A model generated the notes under the pieces. The model searched no databases. It had not been told where the DNA came from and saw only the letters and a program-made list of their open reading frames with translations. A program made the translations under genes and the position numbers. Positions 37,125 to 45,854 of a stretch of DNA of 64,000 nt are shown in pieces. The stretch covers positions 1-64,000 of the forward strand of contig CAZODQ010000008.1 in assembly GCA_964578625.1 (NCBI GenBank). The letters run 5' to 3'. The stretch's first letter is position 1. Each line of letters opens with the position of its first letter. The DNA is from CAZBSE01 sp964578625. Lineage in GTDB: Bacteria; Actinomycetota; Humimicrobiia; Humimicrobiales; Humimicrobiaceae.

Positions 37125-37180
37125 GCTGACAATAACCAATTTTTAATTTTTATACATTTAATCCGATAAATGCTTTTATA

Positions 37181-37219
37181 ATTTGTATATTATTAAATAA
37201 TAGTGTATAATATACAAAT
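37181..37219 (+). promoter_or_regulatory. argC operon promoter within a perfect 13-bp inverted repeat
   Basis: ATTTGTATATTAT (37181-37193) and ATAATATACAAAT (37207-37219) are exact inverted repeats separated by 13 bases. The -35 TTGTAT (37183-37188) lies in the left arm and the -10 TATAAT (37206-37211) in the right, 17 bases apart. argC starts 23 bases beyond. Since argR is in the operon, this is the natural candidate for the ArgR operator, although the arms only loosely resemble known ARG boxes. Confidence 0.65.
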
Positions 37220-37241
37220 TTATTAAATAAGAGGTTATATC

Positions 37242-38303
37242 ATGAATGGAAAAATAAAAGCAGGAATTATCGGAGGTTCCGGTTTTACTGGATTGGAACT
37301 TTTAAAAATACTCAGCAAACACAAATATGTAGAGATCGGTTTCGTGACTTCAAGAGCTTTTAAAGACCAGGCAGTAGGCGATGCATTTCCTTCATTTAAG
37401 GACTATGGCGATAAAGAGCTTTTTTATATTGATAAGCCTGGGAAAAAAGATTTAAAGAAAATAGATATTTTGTTTTTATGTCTTCCTCCTTTAAAATCTA
37501 TGGAATTCTTGAATGGTGTATCTGATGAATATGATTTCAAGATAATTGATATAGGTTCTGATTTCAGAATAAAAGATCCTGATGAATTTAAAAAGTGGTA
37601 TGGCTCAGAACATAGTATGAAAAACAAGCTTTCCGATTTTGTTTATGGGCTTACTGAAATAAACAAGGAAAAAATAAAAGAAAGTAGTTGCATTGCTAAT
37701 CCAGGCTGTTACCCTGTGTCAATTTTACTCGCTCTTGCACCTGTATTAAAGAGTAACATGGTAATAGAAGATATTTGTATTGATTCAAAATCGGGTGTCA
37801 GCGGCGCAGGAAGAAAGCTTAAGGATAAGTACCTTTTCAGCAGTCTGGATAATAATTTTTACGCTTATTCCGCTGTAGGCCACAGGCATACTGGGGAGAT
37901 AGAGCAGGAAATTAAAAATATTGGAGGAAAAAGAATATTAGTCAGCTTTACACCTCACCTTATGGCGCTTAACCGGGGTATATTTACAACTATATACTGT
38001 AAAGTAAGCGGCATAACGGAAAAGGAAGATGAAGAAGATAAAATCTATAGTATATTCAAAGGTTTCTATAAAGATAAACCGTTTGTAAAATTTGTTGGCA
38101 GCAAAATTCCTCAGCTTAAAGATGTAGTGGGCACAAACATGTGTATGATAGGAGTAAGTATGGATCATAGGACTGATACATTGAAGATTTTCAGTGCTAT
38201 TGACAATCTGTTAAAAGGCGCAGCGGGCCAGGCAGTACAGAATATGAATGTAATGATGGGCCTTGATGAAAAAGAAGGCCTTCAGTTTAACGGATTCTTT
38301 TAA
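37242..38303 (+). CDS. argC: N-acetyl-gamma-glutamyl-phosphate reductase
   Basis: 353 residues. NADP-binding IIGGSGFTGLELLKIL at the start, catalytic Cys in NPGCYPVS, HRHTGEIEQE, and SGVSGAGRKL. Reduces N-acetylglutamyl phosphate to the semialdehyde, third step of arginine synthesis. AGAGG precedes the ATG. First gene of a complete argCJBDFRGH operon. Confidence 0.96.
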   Translation: MNGKIKAGIIGGSGFTGLELLKILSKHKYVEIGFVTSRAFKDQAVGDAFPSFKDYGDKELFYIDKPGKKDLKKIDILFLCLPPLKSMEFLNGVSDEYDFKIIDIGSDFRIKDPDEFKKWYGSEHSMKNKLSDFVYGLTEINKEKIKESSCIANPGCYPVSILLALAPVLKSNMVIEDICIDSKSGVSGAGRKLKDKYLFSSLDNNFYAYSAVGHRHTGEIEQEIKNIGGKRILVSFTPHLMALNRGIFTTIYCKVSGITEKEDEEDKIYSIFKGFYKDKPFVKFVGSKIPQLKDVVGTNMCMIGVSMDHRTDTLKIFSAIDNLLKGAAGQAVQNMNVMMGLDEKEGLQFNGFF

Positions 38304-38331
38304 TATAAGAAAATGAATTTTGGAGTAAATA

Positions 38332-39570
38332 TTGGATTCTGAAAAGAAAAGTAATATTTTCAGTATTATAAAAAACGGGTCTATTACAAGTGTTCCTGGA
38401 TTATATGCAGCTGCATGTCATTGCGGCGTAAAGAGTTCGGGGAAACCTGATATATGTGTAATATATACACCGCATGATACTACCTGCAGCGGTATTTTTA
38501 CTATTAATAAATTTATGGCAGCTCCGGTTGTTCTAACAAAAAAGAAACTTAAAAAGACAAGGAATATAAAGGCTATTGTTGTAAACAGCGGTATAGCCAA
38601 TGCCTTGACTGGTAAGCAGGGATATGAAAATGCAGTAAAGACTGTTGAGATTGCAAGCAATTATCTAAAAGTAGGAAAGGATAATATAATTGTCGCATCA
38701 ACCGGATTGACAGGGAAACAATTGCCGGTTGAGAATATAAAGAAAGGGATTAAAGAGTGCGTCTCCAAATTAAGCAGTAAAGGCGGCCATAATGCCGCTG
38801 AGGCCATATTGACAACAGACCTAAAGACCAAGGAAACAGCGGTAAGGATAAAAATTAAAGGAGGCAAGGATATAATAATAGCAGGTATGGCAAAAGGTTC
38901 CGGAATGATAGAGCCGCATATGGCGACTTTGCTCTCGTTTATAGCCGCAAATGTCAATATATCATCAAAATTACTTGACAATATACTTTTAGAAGAAGCT
39001 TGCAGCAGTTTCAACAGTATTACTATTGACGGATGCCAGAGTACAAATGATACACTGGTAATTATTTCAAATTATGAAAGCGGCATTAAAATAAGCAGTA
39101 AAAAGGATAAATATTATAGTGAATTTGTAAAAGCACTGTCGTTTGTAATGAAAGACCTGGCGAAGAAATTAGTCATGGACGGTGAAGGTGCAACTAAGTT
39201 AATCGAAATAAGCGTCTTAAATGCAAAAAGTAAGAAAGATGCAAAAGAGCTGGCTTATGTAGTCGCTAACTCTAACCTGTTTAAAACAGCAATGTTTGGT
39301 AAGGATCTGAACTGGGGAAGGATAAATACGGCGCTGGGTTCAGCGGATTGTGATTTCAATCCCGAAAAGGTCGACATATATCTCTCAAATACTCTAATCG
39401 TGAAAAGCGGCATTAAAGCGGATTTCAACAGCAAGTATACGGAAAAGCTTATGAAGGGCAAAGAAATAAAATTTACCGTAGATATGAATTGCGGTAAAGA
39501 GGGATTTAAGGTACTAACAACGGACCTTACTTTTGATTATGTAAGGATCAATGCCTTATACAGGACTTAA
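38332..39570 (+). CDS. argJ: bifunctional glutamate N-acetyltransferase/ornithine acetyltransferase
   Basis: 412 residues, TTG start with GGAG 6 bases upstream. The self-cleavage site is in KGSGMIEPHMATLL (before Thr), giving alpha and beta chains. Recycles the acetyl group from acetylornithine to glutamate, so the operon needs no ArgE. Whether it also uses acetyl-CoA (making ArgA unnecessary) cannot be read from sequence. Confidence 0.95.
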   Translation: MDSEKKSNIFSIIKNGSITSVPGLYAAACHCGVKSSGKPDICVIYTPHDTTCSGIFTINKFMAAPVVLTKKKLKKTRNIKAIVVNSGIANALTGKQGYENAVKTVEIASNYLKVGKDNIIVASTGLTGKQLPVENIKKGIKECVSKLSSKGGHNAAEAILTTDLKTKETAVRIKIKGGKDIIIAGMAKGSGMIEPHMATLLSFIAANVNISSKLLDNILLEEACSSFNSITIDGCQSTNDTLVIISNYESGIKISSKKDKYYSEFVKALSFVMKDLAKKLVMDGEGATKLIEISVLNAKSKKDAKELAYVVANSNLFKTAMFGKDLNWGRINTALGSADCDFNPEKVDIYLSNTLIVKSGIKADFNSKYTEKLMKGKEIKFTVDMNCGKEGFKVLTTDLTFDYVRINALYRT

Positions 39571-39598
39571 TTTATAGACTGCGGAGAGAAGTTGGATT

Positions 39599-40492
39599 AT
39601 GAAAGAAAAAGAATTATATATGAATAAAGTAGAAGTGCTGCTGGAGTCATTACCGTATATAAAAGAATATTCAAATCAAATAGTAATAGTCAAGATCGGC
39701 GGAAGCATGATGGAAGACGATAATATCATTCAGGACGTTCTGGATGACCTGGTTCTCATGAAGTATGTGGGAATAAAGGTAGTATTAATACACGGCGGCG
39801 GTAAACAGATCAGCAAGCTTGCAGAAGAAAAAGGTATAAAACCTGAGTTTGTTGACGGGTTGAGAGTTACCGATAAAGATTCAATCGAAGTTGTGAAGAT
39901 GGTGCTTATCGGTAGTATAAATACAAAAATAGTGTCTTTTTTGAATAAGCACGGCAATATAGCTATGGGCATATCAGGTAATGACTCCGGTTTTATAAAA
40001 TGTCATAAAAAGGAATATAGGAAAGGTGGAAAGATTGTAGATTTAGGATTTGTGGGGGAGATTGATAGTATTGATTGTGGGTTTTTGACCGGGATTCTTG
40101 ACAGCAATTATATTCCGGTTATTGCTACATTAGGGGTAGATGAACAGGGGAGTATATATAATATAAATGCTGATACCTGTGCAGCAAAGGTTGCAATCTC
40201 ACTTAATGCGAAGAAGATGATTTTACTTACAGATGTAGACGGTATTATGGAAAACGATAAAAGTGGTAATAAGCTGATATCAAAATTAACCTCGCCTGAA
40301 TGCCTGGAGATGATTAAATCAGGTAAGATAAGCTCCGGCATGATCCCAAAGGTAATAGCATGCATTGATGCTTTAAAATCAGGAGCGGAAAGGACTCACA
40401 TACTGAACGGCACTAAGAAGCACTCGATACTTGTGGAAATATTTACTGATAAGGGTATTGGAACAATGATAACAAGCAAGGAGGTAGAATGA
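39599..40492 (+). CDS. argB: acetylglutamate kinase
   Basis: 297 residues. VIVKIGGSMMEDD, LIHGGGKQIS and ITDVDGIMEN-like segments (LLTDVDGIMEN) of the amino-acid kinase fold. A short N-terminal helix (MNKVEVLLESLPYIKEYSNQ) resembles that of arginine-inhibited hexameric enzymes, so feedback inhibition is likely. The last codons overlap argD as ATGA. Confidence 0.96.
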   Translation: MKEKELYMNKVEVLLESLPYIKEYSNQIVIVKIGGSMMEDDNIIQDVLDDLVLMKYVGIKVVLIHGGGKQISKLAEEKGIKPEFVDGLRVTDKDSIEVVKMVLIGSINTKIVSFLNKHGNIAMGISGNDSGFIKCHKKEYRKGGKIVDLGFVGEIDSIDCGFLTGILDSNYIPVIATLGVDEQGSIYNINADTCAAKVAISLNAKKMILLTDVDGIMENDKSGNKLISKLTSPECLEMIKSGKISSGMIPKVIACIDALKSGAERTHILNGTKKHSILVEIFTDKGIGTMITSKEVE

Positions 40493-41709
40493 ACAAGGAC
40501 AAAAACACAGAAATATATGAATTAGGAAATAAATATTTAATGTCTACCTACAGCCGTTTACCGGCAGTGTTTGTAAAAGCAAAAATGCAGTACCTGTGGG
40601 ATGCTGAAGGAAATAAATATCTTGATTTTATAGCAGGTTACGGCTGTCTTAATGTTGGACACAGTAATAAACTTGTTATAAATAAGTTAAAAAAACAGAT
40701 CGGGGAAATTATCCAGCCGTCAAATGTTTATTTTAACCAGCCTCAGGTCAAGCTGGCAAAAAAATTGTGTGAGATTACCGGATTTGGGGAAAAAGTGTTT
40801 TTTGCCAACAGCGGCACAGAGGCTATTGAGGCAGCGATAAAGCTGGCAAGGAAATATTCAACAGATAATTTTAATCCATCAAGGTATGAAATAATAACTT
40901 TTAAGAGAGCTTTTCATGGGAGAACAATGGGTGCTCTTTCAGCTACTGCACAGCCGGATAAGCAGAATTATTTTAAACCCTTGCTTCAGGGTTTTAAATA
41001 TGCCGTGTTTAATGATATTGGATCGGTTTTAAAACTTATTAACGAGAATACCTGTGCTGTTATGCTGGAACCTGTACAGGGAGAAAGCGGAGTTTATCCT
41101 GCAGATGAAAAATTTATTCATGACCTGAGTGGTATTTGTTTTAAAAATAATATACTTATGATTTTTGATGAAATACAGACTGGTTTTGGAAGAACAGGTA
41201 CTATGTTTGCTTATGAAAATTTTAATATTTTTCCTGACATTTTAGCAGTCGCCAAAAGTCTTGGCGGCGGTATGCCTATTGGTGCAGTCATATCAACTGA
41301 TAAAATAAGCGATAGCTTTAGGCCGGGAACGCATGGTTCGACTTTTGGAGGGAATGCTGCATCCTGTACTGCAGGACTAGCGGTTATTGATTATATTATT
41401 GGGAAAAAATTGGTTAAAAGGTCTAAAAGTTTAGGCCAGTATTTTATGAAGAAACTGATGGTCCTTAAAAAGAAATATAAAATAATAAAGGAAATAAGAG
41501 GACTGGGTCTTATGATGGGGATGGAGTTTAACGAACCGGTAACCGATAATCTGGTAAACAAGGCTCTGGCTGAAAGGATAGTCATCAATAAAGTATCAAG
41601 TCATACTTTAAGGTTTATACCACCACTTATAATTACCAAGGATAATATAAGAATCCTTATAGAATGGCTTGATGTTAATATCAAGGAGTTGCAGGATGGT
41701 CAAAAATAA
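40489..41709 (+). CDS. argD: acetylornithine aminotransferase
   Basis: 406 residues, class III PLP enzyme. FANSGTEAIEAAIKLARKYS, FDEIQTGFGRTGTMFAYE and the PLP-Lys in AVAKSLGGGMPIG. Converts N-acetylglutamate semialdehyde to N-acetylornithine. Overlaps argB at its start and argF at its end. Confidence 0.96.
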   Translation: MNKDKNTEIYELGNKYLMSTYSRLPAVFVKAKMQYLWDAEGNKYLDFIAGYGCLNVGHSNKLVINKLKKQIGEIIQPSNVYFNQPQVKLAKKLCEITGFGEKVFFANSGTEAIEAAIKLARKYSTDNFNPSRYEIITFKRAFHGRTMGALSATAQPDKQNYFKPLLQGFKYAVFNDIGSVLKLINENTCAVMLEPVQGESGVYPADEKFIHDLSGICFKNNILMIFDEIQTGFGRTGTMFAYENFNIFPDILAVAKSLGGGMPIGAVISTDKISDSFRPGTHGSTFGGNAASCTAGLAVIDYIIGKKLVKRSKSLGQYFMKKLMVLKKKYKIIKEIRGLGLMMGMEFNEPVTDNLVNKALAERIVINKVSSHTLRFIPPLIITKDNIRILIEWLDVNIKELQDGQK

Positions 41710-42616
41710 TAAAAAAGATTTCCTGACTATAAAAGATTATTCCAAAAGTGAGATAGAGTACATACTTGATCTTTCAGTCAAGATAAAAGAAGATAAAAAA
41801 AAGTATAATAATGTTCTTGAAGGGAAGAATATAGCACTTCTTTTTGATAAACATTCTACAAGGACAAGGCTGTCATTTGAAGTCGGGATAGACCAATTGG
41901 GAGGAAATTCAGTTTATCTGGATGCTAAAGATTTACAATTGAGCAGGGGAGAGACCTATAAGGATACTGCAATGATTTTATCCAGGTATGTTGATGGTCT
42001 GGTAATAAGGACCTTCAAACAGGATACTGTAGAGTGTCTTGCTGAATATGGGACCATCCCGGTGATCAATGGTCTTACCGATACTTATCACCCTTGCCAG
42101 GTACTTGCAGATCTGTTAACTCTAAAGGATTTAGGGTTGCTTAAAAAAGAATTGAAATTTACTTATATAGGGGATTTTAATAATATGACAAACAGCCTGT
42201 TAGTAGGATTTTTAAAGATGGGTATTGGTATAACTGTAGGGTGTCCTGAAAAATATTTACCGTCAGGGGAAATGGTTGAATATGTAAAAAATCAAAAGGA
42301 CGGCAGCAAGGTCAATTTTATATTTGACCCGAAAGAGGCGGTAAAAGATGCTGATGTTATATATACCGATGTATGGCTTAGTATGGGTGATGAAATGAAT
42401 AAACAAAAAATTAAAGATCTGGAAAAATTTCAGGTAAATAACGAGTTGTTAAAAAATGCAAAAAGAGAGGTTAAAATAATGCATTGCCTACCTGCTCACA
42501 GGGGTCAGGAAATAACATCAGAGGTCATTGACGGCAGGAATTCAATAGTCCTGCTGCAGGCGGAAAATAGACTTCATGCACAGAAAGGATTACTGGTATA
42601 TTTATTCAGTGTTTAG
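41696..42616 (+). CDS. argF: ornithine carbamoyltransferase
   Basis: 306 residues from the ATG at 41696, chosen because AAGGAG lies 8 bases before it; it overlaps the end of argD by 14 bases. Carbamoyl-phosphate site KHSTRTRLSFE, QLGGN, HPCQVLADLLT and the ornithine/catalytic HCLPAHRGQE. Forms citrulline. Confidence 0.96.
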   Translation: MVKNNKKDFLTIKDYSKSEIEYILDLSVKIKEDKKKYNNVLEGKNIALLFDKHSTRTRLSFEVGIDQLGGNSVYLDAKDLQLSRGETYKDTAMILSRYVDGLVIRTFKQDTVECLAEYGTIPVINGLTDTYHPCQVLADLLTLKDLGLLKKELKFTYIGDFNNMTNSLLVGFLKMGIGITVGCPEKYLPSGEMVEYVKNQKDGSKVNFIFDPKEAVKDADVIYTDVWLSMGDEMNKQKIKDLEKFQVNNELLKNAKREVKIMHCLPAHRGQEITSEVIDGRNSIVLLQAENRLHAQKGLLVYLFSV

Positions 42617-42668
42617 AATTCTATAAGTACTGTGGCATTAAAATAGATTTCATAAGGAAGATGATAAG

Positions 42669-43127
42669 ATGAGTAGAATTGAGAGACTAAGGATAATAAA
42701 AGAAATAATTAATAATAAGAAGATTTCTTCCCAGTCAGAATTGTTAAGCGAGCTGGATAAAAAAGGGTATCGTGTTACCCAGGCAACTGTTTCGAGGGAT
42801 ATAAATCACTTAAGGCTTATAAAGGCAAGGAACTACAAACAGGAAGAATATTATTCAATTGAGAATAGAATTGTAGATGGAAAGGTTTTTAGCCCTGAGA
42901 AATTTGGTTCGAAGTTAAGGGATAGCGTGGTATCAGCCAGAAGAGCTAATAATGTGATCGTAATTAAGACTTTTCCTGGTGAAGCTCAGGGAACAGCTGC
43001 AGTAATAGATGGTATGAATTTTGTTGAAATATTGGGTACAGTAGCAGGTGACGATACGATTATTTGTGTTGCAGACAGCAGCAATAATGCAGAAAAAGTA
43101 ATGAGACTTATGCAGGATCAATTCTAA
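42669..43127 (+). CDS. argR: arginine repressor
   Basis: 152 residues. The N-terminal winged helix-turn-helix (RVTQATVSRDINHLRLIKA) binds ARG boxes. The C-terminal oligomerisation and arginine-binding domain contains GTAAVIDGM and GTVAGDDTI. Arginine binding makes the hexamer repress. Lying inside the operon it controls, it should be autoregulated through the palindromic promoter ahead of argC. Confidence 0.95.
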   Translation: MSRIERLRIIKEIINNKKISSQSELLSELDKKGYRVTQATVSRDINHLRLIKARNYKQEEYYSIENRIVDGKVFSPEKFGSKLRDSVVSARRANNVIVIKTFPGEAQGTAAVIDGMNFVEILGTVAGDDTIICVADSSNNAEKVMRLMQDQF

Positions 43128-43196
43128 CCGGTTTAGAAATAAGACTTTAGAACAGATAAAATAAAATTTATAAATGAATAAGGAAGGATTTTAAAA

Positions 43197-44396
43197 ATGG
43201 GTGAAAAAGTAGTACTGGCTTATTCTGGAGGCCTTGATACTTCAATTTCAATAAAATGGATTAAAGAAAAATATAATATGGATGTAATTGCTTTACTCGT
43301 GGACTGTGGTCAACCTGGCGATTTAAAAGAAGCTTACGGGAGGGCTTTGGATATAGGGGCAGTTAAATCTGTAATAATAGATGCAAGGGATGAATTTATA
43401 AATGATTTTATTTTTCCATCTATAAAATCAAACTTAAAATATGAAAAAAAATATACACTTGCAACAGCACTGGCCAGGCCGCTTATAGCTAAAAAACTGG
43501 TAGCAGTTGCAAAAAAAGAAGGCGCTAAGGCAGTAGCTCATGGGTGTACTGCCAAGGGTAATGATCAGGTAAGGTTTGATGTCGGGATAAGGAGTCTTGC
43601 ACCTGATTTGAAGATAATTGCTCCTCAAAGAGAGTGGGGCATTTCAAGGGAAGAGTCTATTGAGTATGCAAAAAAATACAATATTAAATTGAATATTACC
43701 AAAAAGAGCCCATACAGTATTGACGAAAACCTATGGGGCAGGAGTATTGAGTGTGGTGTCATTGAAGATCCCTGGAAGGAGCCTCCGGATGAAGTATATG
43801 AGTGGACAAAAGTTGTTAAAAAAAGTAGTGAGTCTGAAAATATGGAATTAGGATTTAAAAGCGGGATACCTGTATCTATAAACGGTAAAAATATGCCGCA
43901 TTTCGCACTTATAAAAAAGTTGAATGAAGTCGCAGGTTCTTATGGTATAGGCAGGATTGATATGGTAGAAAACAGGCTGGTCGGAATAAAATCACGGGAA
44001 ATATATGAAGCTCCGGCGGCGGTAGTATTAATTGATGCTCACGAGCAGCTGGAATCACTTGTTCTTGACAGGGAACTCATGCATTATAAATCTCTCCTGG
44101 AAGAGAAGATAGCAGAGCTGGTATATTACGGCCTGTGGTTTACTCCACTGCGTGCATGTCTCTGTGCATTTGTAGAAAAAAGCCAGAAGTTTGTTACCGG
44201 TAAGGTAAGGATCAAACTCGAACAAAAGAATTTTAAAGTTGTGGGAAGGAAATCTGAACATTCACTATATGATATGGATCTTGCGACTTATGATAAGGGT
44301 GATAAATTTGACCCAAGATACTCTGAAAATTTCATTAAATTATGGGGTTATCCATATGAAATATTAGGAAAAAAAGGAAGGATCAATGGGAAATAA
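43197..44396 (+). CDS. argG: argininosuccinate synthase
   Basis: 399 residues. ATP P-loop LAYSGGLDTSISIKWI, then HGCTAKGNDQVRFD and SPYSIDENLWGRSIECG. Ligates citrulline and aspartate. AAGGA precedes the ATG; overlaps argH by 11 bases. Confidence 0.96.
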   Translation: MGEKVVLAYSGGLDTSISIKWIKEKYNMDVIALLVDCGQPGDLKEAYGRALDIGAVKSVIIDARDEFINDFIFPSIKSNLKYEKKYTLATALARPLIAKKLVAVAKKEGAKAVAHGCTAKGNDQVRFDVGIRSLAPDLKIIAPQREWGISREESIEYAKKYNIKLNITKKSPYSIDENLWGRSIECGVIEDPWKEPPDEVYEWTKVVKKSSESENMELGFKSGIPVSINGKNMPHFALIKKLNEVAGSYGIGRIDMVENRLVGIKSREIYEAPAAVVLIDAHEQLESLVLDRELMHYKSLLEEKIAELVYYGLWFTPLRACLCAFVEKSQKFVTGKVRIKLEQKNFKVVGRKSEHSLYDMDLATYDKGDKFDPRYSENFIKLWGYPYEILGKKGRINGK

Positions 44397-45834
44397 AATT
44401 TGGAAGGGCAGAATAGAAAAAGATACTGATAAATCTGTTGATAGTTTCACCTGTTCGCTGAATATAGATAAAAGCCTGTATAAATATGACCTTATGGGAA
44501 CTGCAGCACACGTGATAGGTCTTAATAAAATAGGAATTATATCAAAGGGTGAAATTAAAAAGATATTTGATGGGCTTAAAAAAGTTAAAAAGTATATTGA
44601 GAAATGTGCTATCGAAGAAGGCATTTACGAGGACATACACAGTATGATTGAGAAAGAACTAGGAAAGATAATAGGGAGTCAAGCTGAAAAAATTCATACT
44701 GGAAGGAGTAGAAATGACCAGATAGTACTGGATGAAAAATTATTTTTAAAGGATGCTGTTATAAATATTTTAAGTAAGATCCTTTATCTTCAAAAAATCA
44801 TTTTAAAAGTAGCGGAAGATAAAATAGATATTATAATACCTGCGTATACGCATATGCAGAAGGCACAACCTGTCCTATTGTCACATTATCTGATGTCTTT
44901 TTTCAAGAAATTTAACAGGGATACTGATAATCTTTTTTTGAATTTCGAAAACTGTGACTATCTGCCGATGGGAGCTGCAGCCTGTGCGGGAAGCGGATAT
45001 GAACTGGATAGGAAGATGCTAAAAGAATTGCTTCTATTTAAAGGTCTTGATACAAACAGCATGGATATAGTAGGAAGCAGGGATTTTATATTAGATTTTA
45101 TATATTCATGTACCAGGATAATGCTTCATCTAAGCAGGTTTAGCGAGGATCTTGTAATATACAATAGTTCAGAATTTTCATTTATTGAAATAGATGAGGA
45201 TTTCTGTACAGGAAGCAGTATAATGCCGCAGAAAAAAAATCCTGATGTCCTGGAGTTAGTAAGGGGTAAAAGTTCTATTGTCATAGGCAACCTTTTACAG
45301 TTTTTGGTTTTACTTAAAGGTCTGCCTTCTACGTATAACAGGGATCTTCAGGAAGATAAGAAAATATTATTTAATGCTTATATAGAAACAGTTTCAAGTA
45401 TTGAAATATTTTCTAAACTGCTTGATAAAATAAGGTTCAACAGTAAAAGGATAAACAATGCTTTAAAAGACGGCTTCCTTGAAGCTACTGATATGACAGA
45501 TTATCTTGTAGGTAAAGGAGAGAATTTTAGAAAATCATATAAAATCGTGGGAAAAATTGTTAGATTCTGCATTAATAACGAAATTAAATTTAAAGATTTG
45601 AAATTAATGGAATTAAAAAAGTTCTCACCTTATTTTGAAGATGATGTATACGGTAAGGTGAATATAGAGTCATGCATATCTAATAAAAAGACGGGCTGCG
45701 GAACTAAAAAAAGTCAGGTGATTCTAAATATAGAAGCAGGAAAGAAAAGATTAGAAAGTTATAGCCAAAAGATAAAAGAATTAACCAGAAGAATACCAAG
45801 GTTTGAAAAGATAATCCAACATATAAATGATTAG
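44386..45834 (+). CDS. argH: argininosuccinate lyase
   Basis: 482 residues. Fumarase/aspartase superfamily signature GSSIMPQKKNPDVLEL with the mobile catalytic Ser, HTGRSRNDQ and YTHMQKAQPV. Releases arginine and fumarate, completing the pathway. Last gene of the arginine operon. Confidence 0.96.
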   Translation: MGNKIWKGRIEKDTDKSVDSFTCSLNIDKSLYKYDLMGTAAHVIGLNKIGIISKGEIKKIFDGLKKVKKYIEKCAIEEGIYEDIHSMIEKELGKIIGSQAEKIHTGRSRNDQIVLDEKLFLKDAVINILSKILYLQKIILKVAEDKIDIIIPAYTHMQKAQPVLLSHYLMSFFKKFNRDTDNLFLNFENCDYLPMGAAACAGSGYELDRKMLKELLLFKGLDTNSMDIVGSRDFILDFIYSCTRIMLHLSRFSEDLVIYNSSEFSFIEIDEDFCTGSSIMPQKKNPDVLELVRGKSSIVIGNLLQFLVLLKGLPSTYNRDLQEDKKILFNAYIETVSSIEIFSKLLDKIRFNSKRINNALKDGFLEATDMTDYLVGKGENFRKSYKIVGKIVRFCINNEIKFKDLKLMELKKFSPYFEDDVYGKVNIESCISNKKTGCGTKKSQVILNIEAGKKRLESYSQKIKELTRRIPRFEKIIQHIND

Positions 45835-45854
45835 AATTTTTGTCCACATAAAAA

